From positions 1,972,339 through 2,036,338 of the forward strand of contig CP070701.1 of the NCBI GenBank assembly GCA_020349885.1: a stretch of DNA of 64,000 nt, given 5' to 3'. The notes below the pieces were generated by a model, which was not told where the DNA came from, did not search any database, and saw nothing but the letters and a program-made list of their open reading frames with translations. Positions 18,612 to 29,000 of the stretch are shown piece by piece; position 1 is the stretch's first letter; every line of letters starts with the position of its first letter. The DNA is from Acidobacteriota bacterium (GTDB taxonomy: Bacteria; Acidobacteriota; G020349885). A program made the translations under genes and the position numbers.

Positions 18612-21600
18612 ATGAACAGGTGGCTGCTTGGACTGTGCTTCTTCGCCTCCGGAGCGACAAGCCTCGCTCTCGAAGTCGCCTGGGCCAAGGAACTCTCCTA
18701 CATCCTCGGCAACACCCTCTACGCCGTCTCCACCGTCGTAGCCGCCTTCATGGCCGGCCTCGGCCTCGGCAGCGGCCTCGCCGGCCGCTACGCACAGCTC
18801 GTCCGCACCCCCGTGATGGCCTACGCCGCGATGGAGTGGGTCATCGCCCTCTGCGGAATGGTCTCCATTCCGCTATTCCGCTCCACCGAGCCGCTGTTTC
18901 GGGTGCTCTACAACACCCTTGAGCCCGGGCACGGAACGTTCCTGCTGGCGCGCTTCGCGGTGGTGTTCGTGGTGATGATGGTGCCGGTGACGCTGATGGG
19001 GATGACGCTTCCGGTGGTGGTGGGGGCGTACGGGAGGAGGAAGAAGAAGTACGACTTTGAGGCGGGGATGCTGTACGGGGTGAACACGCTGGGGGCGGTG
19101 ACGGGGACGCTGGCGGCGGGGTTTGTGCTGGTGCCGTGGCTCGGGTTGTTGAAGACGTGCATTGCGGTGGGGGTGACGGACGGTGTGGTGGGCGTGGTGG
19201 CGTGGTTTATACACCGGCGGGTGGGAGTCATCACGGACGTGCGGACACAGGAAGCCGCTGAAGCAACGGGAATCGAGCGGGGGAAAGAGCCTGAAGAAAA
19301 ACCAGGGGGAAAAGCGGGGCGAAGAGGGTGGACGGGATTGCAGGGATTGATCGGGGGGGTGTTTCTGGTGTCGGGAGCGGTGGCGATGGTGTACGAGGTG
19401 GGGTGGTTCCGGCTGCTGGCACTGGTGCTTGGGCCGAGCGTGCACGCGTTTTCGGTGATGCTGGCGATGTTCCTGGTGGGAGTGGGTCTGGGAAGCGTGG
19501 CGGCGGCGAAGTGGGCGCAGACAACGAAGAGGCCGTTGATGGTGATGGCGGGAATGGAAGCGGCGATCGGGCTGACGGCGTTGGCGACGATGGCGTTCTA
19601 CAACGAGTTGCCGGAGTGGTATTTTGCTTTGTTCCAGACGGTTGCGAGCGGAAGGGGGGCGGAGTGGAGCATCGCGGCGCAGGGAGTCATCGCGGGAATG
19701 GTGGTCTTGTTGCCGACTTTGGGGATGGGTGCTATGTTTCCGGTGGCGGTGAGGGCGTTCCGGGAGGCGGCGAGAGAAGGAATGAGGCCGGAGGGCAACG
19801 TGGGAGGATTGTACGTGTTGAACACGATTGGGGGGATCGTAGGAAGTCTGGCTGCGGGGTTTTGGCTGGTGCCGGGGATAGGAATGTGGAGGACGGTGCT
19901 GATAGCGAGCGGAATGAGCGTGGGGTTGGGGATCATCCTGTGCATGGCCGTGCGGGAAGTGAGGATAGTTCCAAAGGCAGCGTTCGCCCTTACCGCCGCC
20001 GTCGGCGTGGTTGCGGGCATGGCGATTCTTCCCGGTTGGAACGCACTTCTTCTCAATCAAGGTTTATACCGTGAAATGAGCAGTGTGGAAAAATTCAACA
20101 AAAGGGTCAGGCTCAAGGGACAGTCGATGCTTTTCTACCGCGAGGGCGTCAACACGACCGTGGCGATTCTAAGATCCCCGGGCAACGTCACTCTGAGGGT
20201 ATCCGGTAAGGCGGATGCCAGCTCATTCACCCCGGATCTTTACACTCAACTTTTCAGCGGGCAGCTTCCGGTGCTGTTTGCCCGCAATCCCCGCCGTGTG
20301 GCCGTCATCGGCTTCGGAAGCGGCATGACTGCCGGAACCATGCTCCGCCATCCCTCCATCGAATCGCTCGACATCCTGGAGATCGAGGAAGGCGTCATGG
20401 AAGGCTCGACCCTGTATTTCAAGTTCCTCAACGGCGATCCCGTCGCCGACCCCCGCTCACGCCTGGTGCTCGAAGACGGGCGCACCCAGATGACTTACAC
20501 GGACAAAGTGTACGACATCATTACGTCGGAGCCTTCCAATCCGTGGATTGCAGGAGTCTCCAATCTCTTTACGGCCGATTTTTACAAGCTGGTAAGCGCG
20601 CGGTTGGCGCCAGACGGCATCTTCTGCCAATGGCTTCAGCTTTACGAGGTCTCCGAGGAAACGTTCAAGGTCGTGCTGGCGACCCTGCATGAAGTATTCC
20701 CGCACGTAGCCATCTTCATGTCAAGGTTGGGCGATTCGGTGATCCTCGCTTCGCGCGAGCCGATCACGATCCAGTGGGAAACTCTCGAGGAGCGCTTCAA
20801 CCAGGAAGATGTCCGCAAAGCGTTTTACGACTTCAAGATTCGGAATCCCCTCGAACTTCTCTTCTTCTTTCTCGCCGGTACGGACGAGGTGGAAAAATAC
20901 ATCGCCGATACGGTGGAGCGCAACACGGACGACAACGTATGGCTGGAGCACCGGATGCCTTACGACTTCTTCAAGGTGGGGCGTCAGAGCATTGGAGTGG
21001 ACCTCCTTGAGCGATTCGCAAAAAGCAAGGCCGCCGGTCTCAAGAAGACGGTACCCGGCATACCCATGGAGGAAGCAGTGGAAGCAATAATCAATCACAT
21101 GTACCTGTCCGGACTCGAGATAAAGAACAAGACCAGTGTCTATGACTACTGGAGGGAACGGCGCGAGCCGATTGTCTCGGGATTCCTTGATGCTTTTGAA
21201 GAAAAAGGCGACGAGGCGATGGTTGAAAACATACGTGCGTGGAAAGAGGAAGGCGAAAAGCACAATGAGGTTCTCTTGCAGGCAACAATCGAAGTTGTAC
21301 GGGCGCTCAAGAATCCCGAAATGCAGAAAGAGCCGGCGCAGCTCAAAACATTCTTGAAAGAAGCCTTGGACAAGGCGCCCGACCTGCCGTATGCCTTGGT
21401 TGCTTCAGGAGCGCTTGCTTTCCGGGAACAAGATTACACGCAGGCGGAAGGACATTTTCGCAAAACACTGGAATATCCCTGGAGCCGCCTGTCCTATTAC
21501 AGCGCGGCAACCGGGCTGGCCGAGACGCTTGAAAACCAGGAGCGTTTGGATGAGGCCCTGACCTATGCGCGAATCGCGAAGAAAAAGAATCCGTACTACC

Positions 21601-21761
21601 CGAATGCCTTCGAAATCGAAGCCCGCCTGCTCCACCGTCGGGGCGAAACGGAAGCGGCCTTGAAGCTTCTGAAAGAGGGACTCTTCTACAATCCGGGCGA
21701 AACCACGTTGCTGAAGGCGCGGAGGGATTTCAGATCCGGCTATCTTCCTCCCGGCAAGTAG
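18612..21761 (+). CDS. Fused MFS-type membrane protein/spermidine synthase-like domain with TPR tail
   Basis: The protein has 1049 residues. Two blocks of membrane helices (about 1-215 and 235-475) are joined by a charged linker rich in E, G and K. Residues ~550-700 are a polyamine aminopropyltransferase fold: VAVIGFGSGMTAGTML is the AdoMet-type motif, followed by LDILEIEEGV, LVLEDGRTQM and YDIITSEPSNPW. The tail (about 925-1040) has TPR-like repeats. Fused proteins of this type are widespread and of unproven activity; S/T-D-P substrate residues of true spermidine synthases are only partly kept. Third-codon usage changes inside the gene: G-ending between about 18,940 and 19,960, C-ending on both sides. 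Confidence 0.85.
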   Translation: MNRWLLGLCFFASGATSLALEVAWAKELSYILGNTLYAVSTVVAAFMAGLGLGSGLAGRYAQLVRTPVMAYAAMEWVIALCGMVSIPLFRSTEPLFRVLYNTLEPGHGTFLLARFAVVFVVMMVPVTLMGMTLPVVVGAYGRRKKKYDFEAGMLYGVNTLGAVTGTLAAGFVLVPWLGLLKTCIAVGVTDGVVGVVAWFIHRRVGVITDVRTQEAAEATGIERGKEPEEKPGGKAGRRGWTGLQGLIGGVFLVSGAVAMVYEVGWFRLLALVLGPSVHAFSVMLAMFLVGVGLGSVAAAKWAQTTKRPLMVMAGMEAAIGLTALATMAFYNELPEWYFALFQTVASGRGAEWSIAAQGVIAGMVVLLPTLGMGAMFPVAVRAFREAAREGMRPEGNVGGLYVLNTIGGIVGSLAAGFWLVPGIGMWRTVLIASGMSVGLGIILCMAVREVRIVPKAAFALTAAVGVVAGMAILPGWNALLLNQGLYREMSSVEKFNKRVRLKGQSMLFYREGVNTTVAILRSPGNVTLRVSGKADASSFTPDLYTQLFSGQLPVLFARNPRRVAVIGFGSGMTAGTMLRHPSIESLDILEIEEGVMEGSTLYFKFLNGDPVADPRSRLVLEDGRTQMTYTDKVYDIITSEPSNPWIAGVSNLFTADFYKLVSARLAPDGIFCQWLQLYEVSEETFKVVLATLHEVFPHVAIFMSRLGDSVILASREPITIQWETLEERFNQEDVRKAFYDFKIRNPLELLFFFLAGTDEVEKYIADTVERNTDDNVWLEHRMPYDFFKVGRQSIGVDLLERFAKSKAAGLKKTVPGIPMEEAVEAIINHMYLSGLEIKNKTSVYDYWRERREPIVSGFLDAFEEKGDEAMVENIRAWKEEGEKHNEVLLQATIEVVRALKNPEMQKEPAQLKTFLKEALDKAPDLPYALVASGALAFREQDYTQAEGHFRKTLEYPWSRLSYYSAATGLAETLENQERLDEALTYARIAKKKNPYYPNAFEIEARLLHRRGETEAALKLLKEGLFYNPGETTLLKARRDFRSGYLPPGK

Positions 21762-21785
21762 CGTTCGCAAACACGCAGCACCCCG

Positions 21786-22901
21786 CTACGGCGCCTTCGC
21801 CTCGGACGCGCCCGGCGTTTCTTCAGGTGTGCCCAGGAACTCGAAAACGCTTATGCGGCAATTGACGGAGTCGGCGACGTAGATGCGGTCATTGTCGTCA
21901 ATGAAAATGCCCGAAGGGAGATTAAGATGCCCGTCTTCCCAGCCGTGCTCGCCAAACACGAGAAGAATCTCGCCTTCACGGTTGAAGATCTGGACGTTGC
22001 CGAACGCCGAGTCCGCGACGTAGATGTGTCCCTCGCTGTCCACCGCCACACCCTTGGGCTTCGCAAGGTTTCCCGGACTCGTGCCGAGGGAGCCGACCTT
22101 GAAGAGAAACTCCCCGTCGGCGTCGAATCCCTGGACGCGGAAATTAAAGAAATCGGTGACGTAGACGAGCCCCTCCTCGTCCACCCAGATGTGTCCCGGT
22201 TTGTAGAACTGGCCGTCCTCTGACCCCAAGGAGCCGAAAGAGAAAAGCAGCTTGCCTTCCTCCTTGGAGAAGACGTGCACGGCGTTCGCCTTGCTGTCGC
22301 TCACGTAAACACGGCCGAGGCTCTCGTTCACCCCCACATCCACGGGATGTACGAACGTTTCGGCGTCCCCATACGTCCTGATAGGCGATTGCCACGGGTC
22401 GAAAGCTACCACGACTTTCGACTTCGCATCGACGGCGTAGAAATTGCCCGCATCGTCCACATCAAGGCCCGTCACGTACCGGAGCAAGTACGGAGCTTTT
22501 CCCGTGAACTGGGAATAGTTCTTATTTACAATGTCGAACACGCCGATGTAGGCATAGGCGGACGCGTAGATGCGCTGCCGTTTGGAATCCACGGCCACGT
22601 CGAACGGGCGATAGATGTACCGGTCATCTTGCTTTTCGCCGACAAGCTTTTTCCATAAACGGCCCTTCCTTGATTCCGGAAAATTGAAATCACCCCAATA
22701 GGAGCCGAAGAAGCGAATCACGGGCTCGGCGGGGGGAGGCGGCCACACAATCTTCGTAGACTCGCTCCAATCCACGGCCTTTGCTTTCTTTTTTTTCCCC
22801 TTCTTCTCCTTTTCCGCGGCCACTGTAAACACAACCAGCAGCGCGCACACCAAAACGAGCCCGAGCTTAACCGCGTTTCTCATGGTTTCTTTGCAGCGCA
22901 T
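21786..22901 (-). CDS. NHL-repeat beta-propeller protein, exported
   Basis: The protein has 371 residues, or 365 if the ATG at 22883 is used; both give an N-terminal hydrophobic signal (AVKLGLVLVCALLVVFTVA) followed by a lysine-rich stretch. About six NHL blades follow (PFDVAVDSKRQRIYAS, PVDVGVNESLGRVYVSD, PKGVAVDSEGHIYVADSAFGNVQIF, PSGIFIDDNDRIYVADSVNCRISVF). NHL propellers are protein or ligand scaffolds without catalytic residues visible here. It begins one base after the 38-haem cytochrome stop, so the two are cotranslated, and it is the last gene of the surface electron-transfer operon. Confidence 0.88.
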   Translation of the reverse strand: MRCKETMRNAVKLGLVLVCALLVVFTVAAEKEKKGKKKKAKAVDWSESTKIVWPPPPAEPVIRFFGSYWGDFNFPESRKGRLWKKLVGEKQDDRYIYRPFDVAVDSKRQRIYASAYAYIGVFDIVNKNYSQFTGKAPYLLRYVTGLDVDDAGNFYAVDAKSKVVVAFDPWQSPIRTYGDAETFVHPVDVGVNESLGRVYVSDSKANAVHVFSKEEGKLLFSFGSLGSEDGQFYKPGHIWVDEEGLVYVTDFFNFRVQGFDADGEFLFKVGSLGTSPGNLAKPKGVAVDSEGHIYVADSAFGNVQIFNREGEILLVFGEHGWEDGHLNLPSGIFIDDNDRIYVADSVNCRISVFEFLGTPEETPGASEAKAP

Positions 22902-22902
22902 C

Positions 22903-25900
22903 TTACTTCATGTGACATGTCCCGCAGAGCGCCATCTCGTTGTCCACTTTATTCCGAAAGAGCCGTCGTTCCATACCGCTGTGGGGATTGTGGCAGGAAA
23001 CGCAGGATAGGTCAATGGGTTTCCATTCCTTAGCGCCCACGTCGAGCTTGAACGATCCCTTCACGGGATGTCCGTAACGAGGGTGGTCAAAATCACCGCG
23101 AAGGGGGACTTTCCTGAACGCCGCCCGCTCCGCCTCGTCAATTCCATGGTCCGACAGAAAGCCCTCCTGCGGCGCGGTCTCGGTGTGGCAGGCGCGGCAG
23201 ATGGTGTTGACTTCGGCGCGCAGGAGCTTCTCCGCGCTCGTCGCGTGCGGCTCGTGGCAGAGGGCGCAGCCCCAGCGCTCCACGGCGGCGTGCACGGTGG
23301 GGCCGTTCGAGAGGACGTCGTCGTGGCACGAGAGGCAGAGGTCGGGCATCGGTTCGAGGAGAAGCTGCTCCGAGGACGAGGTGTGCGGCTCGTGGCAGCC
23401 CGCGCAGCCAGCCGCCTCAACGGCCCCGTGAACCATCGGCATGTTCGCAACTTGCTCCTCCTTATCGCCGTGGCAGGCGAAGCACATGTCGTTCCCCTCC
23501 ATCTGGTACGTCACGCGCCCCTCCCGCGGCTCGTCGTGGCAGCCCTCGCACATGCGCTCGGCGAAGGGCGGGTGCGCGAGGGGGCGCACCAGCTTCGACT
23601 CGGAGGAGCCGTGCGGGTCGTGGCAGCGCGTGCAGCGGGCGTCCCCGACGGGGTGTCCCGCGTGCGCTTCCTTCAAGTCGCCCGGGTCGTGGCACATCGT
23701 ACACAGGGAAGGCAGCGAATCGGCCAGGAGATTCTCGTTGTCCGTCGCGTGGGGCGAGGCGTGGCAGCTGTCGCAGCCTCCCATATCGAGCACGCCGTGC
23801 GGGAATTTTTGTTTCGTTAATTTCTTGATATCCTCGTGGCAGCGGAAACAGAGAGCCTCGCCGCTTGCGGGCAGCAGCTTCGGGTGCGGCGCGAGGTGCG
23901 GGTCGTGGCAGGCGGTGCAGCCTTCCTCCGGGATGGCGGAATGAAGGAGCGCCGCGGGCTTGCCCTCCGTTACCTCGGCGTGGCACGCGAGGCAGAGCGG
24001 GTTGCCCTCCTCCATAAGCGTCAATTCTCCGCCCTCGCCCTGCTCGTGGCACGAGTCGCACATGCGCCCCTCGAACGGGGCATGATTGTTGGAAGCCTTG
24101 AATAGGAATTCCGCGTCGCTCCCGTGCGGCGCGTGGCAGGCGGTGCACGCCGCGCCGCTTATGTCGAAGCCGCCGTGCCTGGCGCGAAGGTCGTCGTCTT
24201 TGACGTCGTGGCACTCCCCGCACATCCGCGGGAGCGGCCGGCGCAGGAGGTGCGCCTCGCGCCCGGCGTGCGGCGTGTGACAGAAGGCGCAGTCCTCCGC
24301 GGCGGCGTGCGGAAATTTTTTCCCGGTTTGCGCCTCCACGTCGTCGTGGCACGCGACGCACATGGCCGCGCCGCTTTCAACGAACGCCGTGCGCCCGCGC
24401 CCGTCGCGCCCCGCATGGCAGGCCTCGCACATCCGCTCCCCGAACGGAGAGTGGACGGCCTCCCCCGCCAGAAGCTTCTCGTTCGCGCTCCCGTGCGGGG
24501 CGTGGCATCCGGTGCACACGGCCGCCGAAAGACCGGCGTTGGCATGGCGCTCCGCGAACTCCGCGTCCTTGATATCGTGGCACGCCCCGCAAAGCTCTCC
24601 CTGCTCGCCCCGGAGGAGGCGGCCGCTCCCGCTCAAGTGCGGGTCGTGGCAGGCGGTGCAGCCCTCGCCGAGGGCGGCATGGACTACGGGAAGCTTCGTT
24701 TCCGGCTCGATCTCCTCGTGGCACCGGAAGCAGAGGCGGTCGCCCTCGAACAGGAGGCTGACCTTGCCCCTCTTGCCCGAGCCGTAGTGGCAGCTCTTGC
24801 ACTTGCCCTCCCCGAAAGGGGCGTGGAGGCGCGAGCCGGAGAGAAGTCCCTGCTCGCGGCTTCCATGGGGGTTGTGGCACAGGGAGCACTTCCGGGGAAC
24901 CAGGCCGCCGTGCTTGTCTTGAAACGCCTTATCGCCCGAGTCGTGGCAGTCCGTGCAGAGGCCCGGCATGGCCTGCTTGAAGAGTTTTTCCTCGCGGCTC
25001 GCGTGGGGGTTGTGGCAGAGCGTGCAGTCCTCCGAGGCGGGCATGTGCTCCACGCCGGCGCGCAGGGCGCCTTCTATGTCGTCGTGGCACGCCGTGCAGA
25101 GCGCGGGCATGGGAGCGCGGTCCTCGGCGTGGCAGCTCTCGCACATCCTTTCCGCGAACGGCGGGTGCGCCGAGCCCGCAAGGAGCATGCCCGGCGCGTC
25201 GCTTCCGTGCGGGTCGTGGCAGGCGGTGCAGACCTCCCGCGAGATGTCCATGCCGGCGTGCCTGGTCTTGAGTGCCGCGTCCACGTCGTGACATGCAACG
25301 CAGAGCGAGGGGACGGAATCCGTCAGGAGCTTTCCATGGGTGCTCGCGTGCGGGTCGTGGCACGTGGAGCAGCCCCCCATCTCGACGGCGGCGTGGGGAT
25401 GGGAGGAGCGGAGCGCCCCGGCGACGCCCTCGTGGCACGAAAGGCACATCGCCTGGGCGTCCTCCTGGTCGAGGAGATTCCCGTAGGGCGAGTTGTGCGG
25501 GCGGTGGCAGGAGAGGCACTCCCGCTCCTGAAGGAGCGCCTTGTGCGGCGTCTCCTCCTCGATCCGTTTGGCCACGTCCTCGTGGCAGTCGAGGCAGAGC
25601 TCCCTCCCCCGCTCCTTGAGCGAGACGATGGCCCTGTTGTCCATCGTGGGCTGCACCTCGTGGCAGGCCAGGCAGTCCGAGAGCTCGAGCGCCCCATGCA
25701 GCCCCTTGGGGAGCTTGACAGTCTTGTGGCAGCGCAGGCACGTGGCCTCCTCCGTGTTCTTGAGCCGGGGATGGCGCTTCGCGGCCTGGGAATGGAGGAG
25801 GACACCGCCCGCGCCCGAGACGAGGAGCAAGAGGCCCGAAACGAGGGCCGGGAAGCAAAGAGGCGAGCGGCGCGCCGTCGTTGTCGCTCTACGTGTTATT

Positions 25901-25905
25901 TTCAC
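22903..25905 (-). CDS. 38-haem c-type cytochrome
   Basis: A protein of 1000 residues with a signal or anchor segment (residues ~15-38) and 38 CxxCH motifs, one per ~26 residues. From about residue 235 they recur as a five-haem unit: PFAERMCxxCH, LCxxCH, (E)DC/GCxxCHxPH, LCxxCHD, CxxCHxPHGS. About five units are seen, one with two extra haems. The final motif is CGTCHMK at the C-terminus. Haem-rich repetitive proteins of this sort are cell-surface or outer-membrane electron carriers. The start is GTG with no Shine-Dalgarno; a promoter lies directly at it. The next gene (NHL protein) follows after one base. Confidence 0.95.
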   Translation of the reverse strand: MKITRRATTTARRSPLCFPALVSGLLLLVSGAGGVLLHSQAAKRHPRLKNTEEATCLRCHKTVKLPKGLHGALELSDCLACHEVQPTMDNRAIVSLKERGRELCLDCHEDVAKRIEEETPHKALLQERECLSCHRPHNSPYGNLLDQEDAQAMCLSCHEGVAGALRSSHPHAAVEMGGCSTCHDPHASTHGKLLTDSVPSLCVACHDVDAALKTRHAGMDISREVCTACHDPHGSDAPGMLLAGSAHPPFAERMCESCHAEDRAPMPALCTACHDDIEGALRAGVEHMPASEDCTLCHNPHASREEKLFKQAMPGLCTDCHDSGDKAFQDKHGGLVPRKCSLCHNPHGSREQGLLSGSRLHAPFGEGKCKSCHYGSGKRGKVSLLFEGDRLCFRCHEEIEPETKLPVVHAALGEGCTACHDPHLSGSGRLLRGEQGELCGACHDIKDAEFAERHANAGLSAAVCTGCHAPHGSANEKLLAGEAVHSPFGERMCEACHAGRDGRGRTAFVESGAAMCVACHDDVEAQTGKKFPHAAAEDCAFCHTPHAGREAHLLRRPLPRMCGECHDVKDDDLRARHGGFDISGAACTACHAPHGSDAEFLFKASNNHAPFEGRMCDSCHEQGEGGELTLMEEGNPLCLACHAEVTEGKPAALLHSAIPEEGCTACHDPHLAPHPKLLPASGEALCFRCHEDIKKLTKQKFPHGVLDMGGCDSCHASPHATDNENLLADSLPSLCTMCHDPGDLKEAHAGHPVGDARCTRCHDPHGSSESKLVRPLAHPPFAERMCEGCHDEPREGRVTYQMEGNDMCFACHGDKEEQVANMPMVHGAVEAAGCAGCHEPHTSSSEQLLLEPMPDLCLSCHDDVLSNGPTVHAAVERWGCALCHEPHATSAEKLLRAEVNTICRACHTETAPQEGFLSDHGIDEAERAAFRKVPLRGDFDHPRYGHPVKGSFKLDVGAKEWKPIDLSCVSCHNPHSGMERRLFRNKVDNEMALCGTCHMK

Positions 25906-25910
25906 ACGAG

Positions 25911-25919
25911 ATTATAGCA
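25911..25919 (-). promoter_or_regulatory. Extended -10 promoter at the 38-haem cytochrome start
   Basis: Minus strand TGCTATAAT, a perfect TGn plus consensus -10. The expected start point (about 25904) coincides with the GTG start codon at 25905, so an internal leaderless transcript is predicted in addition to operon readthrough. Confidence 0.5.
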
Positions 25920-26017
25920 GAAAACAGCCGAAAAACCGCACTTTTTCCGCCAACCTCGCTCCGCCGAAGGCTACGCGAAGGCGAGTGGACAGACTCCTCC
26001 TATATAATAACGCCGCG

Positions 26018-29000
26018 CTATTGGCCCGGATAGTCGTAGTAGTAGGTTGGTGCCGCGAACCTTCCAGTCTCGTGAGCGGTGCACGTGGTTAAACTGTCGG
26101 CGCTGCCTGGTGTGTAGCAGCCTATCTCTTCGGGTGAGTCGTCGCCCAGGTCGTGTCCTGTCCACGAGGAGCCGTTGGTAAAGCGCACGCCCATGGCGTT
26201 GCTGCCCTTCGAGCCTACGCCGCGGGTGCTTCCATGGATCTCGCCGGCGCCCAGGCCGCCGTGGCAGTTCAGGCAGCCGATGGGATATAACGTTCCGCTA
26301 CTACTACTACCAGTTGGACCAGCCGTGCCCATGCAAGACGAGGACGTTTCCCCTCCCTGGTGCTCCAAACGGCTAAGCGCATTATGGGTCCCGCCACCCT
26401 TGTTCGCCCCCCAGCCGTACACGTCGCCGCGGTGGCAGTTGATGCAGAAGTTTTCCATCGTGTAAAGCTCGTCGTCCGCGTCGCTCGTACTGGGAACGCC
26501 GCCTGTGTAATCGTTCATGTTCGGGTACCTCACCAAGGTACCGCCTTTACCGTTAGTATCATCCAAGGTAACCGTTACATAGATGTCCACACCTTTTAGG
26601 AGCCAGCGGTAGGCCGAGCCGTGCGGGCCGCGCGGCCCCGCCGGGTCGGAATACTCGTGGCAGTCGCTGCAGGTCACAAGGCTGTCCTGACCCCAGCCGT
26701 CCACGAACGTGTTGGAAAGGCCCGTTCCCGTCCCGTCGCCGGGTTCCCACTTGTCGCCAGACTTGGCCGTCCCCAAATCCCAATTCGCATTCGCGGTATC
26801 GGGCGGTTGATTCAGGCCCACGGCGAACAGCGGGTGGAAGGCATAGTTGTCCACGTCGAAGTCCTTGCCCACGTCGGTCTGTGCCTTCGGTGACCCCTCG
26901 GGATAGCTCGAGATCGTGTTCGGCGGCGTGGCGTCCCAGCCCCATTCGGAGTGGCACAGCAGGCAAATCTGGTACTGCTCCGTGGGCGAGTCCGTGTAGC
27001 CCGTGTACGTGACGCTCCGGAACGTGGAGTCGGAGGCGACTGTGGCGGGGTCCAAGGCGACGCCGCGGGCACCGAGATTGCATAATCCAATCCCGCCCGC
27101 CCCGGGCGTGTGGTTCCCAGCCTGGGCCACGTGCGGGTTGTGGCAGTCCCCGCACTCGACGTGGCGGCTTCCGTCCGGGTTCCATCCCTTCGACTCGCCC
27201 TCTCCATAGGGCAGGTGCACGCCGGAGGTCAGGTCGACGGGGTGCGTGTACGTCGAGCCGAAGGCGGCGCGGATGCCCTGCGAGCCGGTGCTCATCGCCG
27301 TAACGTCGTAGTAGTCCAAGCCGTCGCCCAAGTCGTCGTGGCAGTTGTAGCACATGCCCTCCTCGTAGGGATCCGTGGCTGCTCCGTCGCCGTAGTTGGA
27401 TACGAGGCGCCTCAGGTCGGAGTCGTGAAGTCCGAATTTGTAGGTCGATCCCCCCTGTGCGTCCATGCTGCTCTTATTTGGAGACTTGGTGTCGATGTGG
27501 CAGCGGGAGCAGTTCGCGTTGAACGTCGAGCTGTCCGTGAACGTCGAGGTGGGCGTCGCGTAGTCGTGCGCCGACGCGTCGTAGCTAGCAATGTTTATGG
27601 CGGGCGTCTTCGTCGTGCCGTCGCTCTTCTGCTTCGCGGTGTTCTTCGTCTGCTCGTACTGGTGGCACGAGGTGCAGATGCCGCCCTCCAGGGCCGGGAG
27701 CGAGTTGTCAAAGTCGGTGTTTATATAGCCCTTTGTCTTATCCCACACCTCGCCTTTAATGGGCTGCACCGTCACGTTCGTGCGCAGGTTGTAGGAACGG
27801 CCCGGGCTTTCGGGGTTTTTGGCCGGGTCCGGGCTAAAGATTTCGTGGTCCACGTGGCACATGAGGCACCGGCGATCCGTGTCCTCTTCGTCTCCCGGGG
27901 CGAACTGCGCCTGTGCGGGATACGGCGTGGACATGCTGAAGTTCTGCAGGTAGTGGTGGTACTTCGCGGTGTTGTCGCCCAGCGCACCCGTGAGGTCGCT
28001 GTGGCAGCTGTCGCAGTCCGCGCCGCCGTCGCCGCCCGAGGCCTTGAATCCCTCTCCGTGCGGGTGGCACGAGGTGCAGTCCTGGGCGTTCTTGTGGCCA
28101 GGGTTCGGGTGGCCCGCGTCGTTTCGATGGTACTTCGTCTTGGTGTGGCACACCTCGCAAAGATTCGTCTGCACCGTGTCGGTGTCGTCCGCGAGGACGC
28201 CGGACGTGTTGTCGCCCTTTGTGCCGGTGAGCGCCTTGAAGAGGACGTCGCGATAACCGCTGTTGGGCGTCTTAATCGTCTCGCGGACAAGGTAAATGTT
28301 CCTGGTGCTGTGCGGCGTGTGGCACGTGCGGCAGTTCACGGCCCAGGCGCCGTAGCCCGTGTCGATAAACTCGCTCGAGTGCGTCGAGAGCGCGTGGCAG
28401 TCCATGCAGAGCTGCGCGTCGTTCGCACGCCTGAGGAGCATGCCGTCGCCCATGGGCAGCCCGCCGGAGTTCCTTACGGTCACGGTCGCGACGCGAACGG
28501 GTGAAGGGTTACCCGAAGTGTCGTAGCCGCGGTAGAAGATGGGCTGCGCCACCTCGACGTCCGCTCCCACGGTTGCGGTCGTGTCCCAGACGTATTCGTA
28601 GATTCCCTTGGTGGCGTCGTTTGGGTAGTTCGCGTTGAGCATCGCGTTAGACCACGCCGCACCGTCGAACGAGACTTGCACGATTGGATCGACCGCGGCC
28701 AGGTTGTCCGCGTCGAAGGCCGAAATCTTGATCGTGACGGTGCCCCCGACGGCGCTCCCGTCGACCGGCGAAAGAATCAGCACCGTGGGGGATGACACGA
28801 GGGCCGCTAGGTCCTGCGGAAACGCCGTATCGGCGTTCTTGCCGGCGTCCACCGAGTCGTTCCACTCGTTGTCGCTCGATTTCCCGAAGACGGCGTAGTA
28901 GTAAGTAGTGCCGTTCACGAGCGGCGAATCAACGGTGCTCACTTTTGCGCCGGGCGTCGGTGACGAATCCAGATAGGCCTGCGTGCCGTCCGTGTTGTCC

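Noticed and set aside
18873-20060. A 395-codon minus-strand frame in the MFS-spermidine synthase gene
   Set aside because: It follows from the G-ending codon patch, is rich in His, Pro and Arg, and opposes a recognisable protein.
22903-25905. Regularly spaced repeats such as CGTGGCA resembling a CRISPR or direct-repeat array
   Set aside because: They are the codons of CxxCH motifs in frame; spacing varies and no cas gene is present.
24124-25917. A 597-codon plus-strand frame opposite the 38-haem gene
   Set aside because: It is a shadow: the reversed CxxCH codons give repeated V-A-R-x-A pieces with no fold, no signal and no ribosome site.
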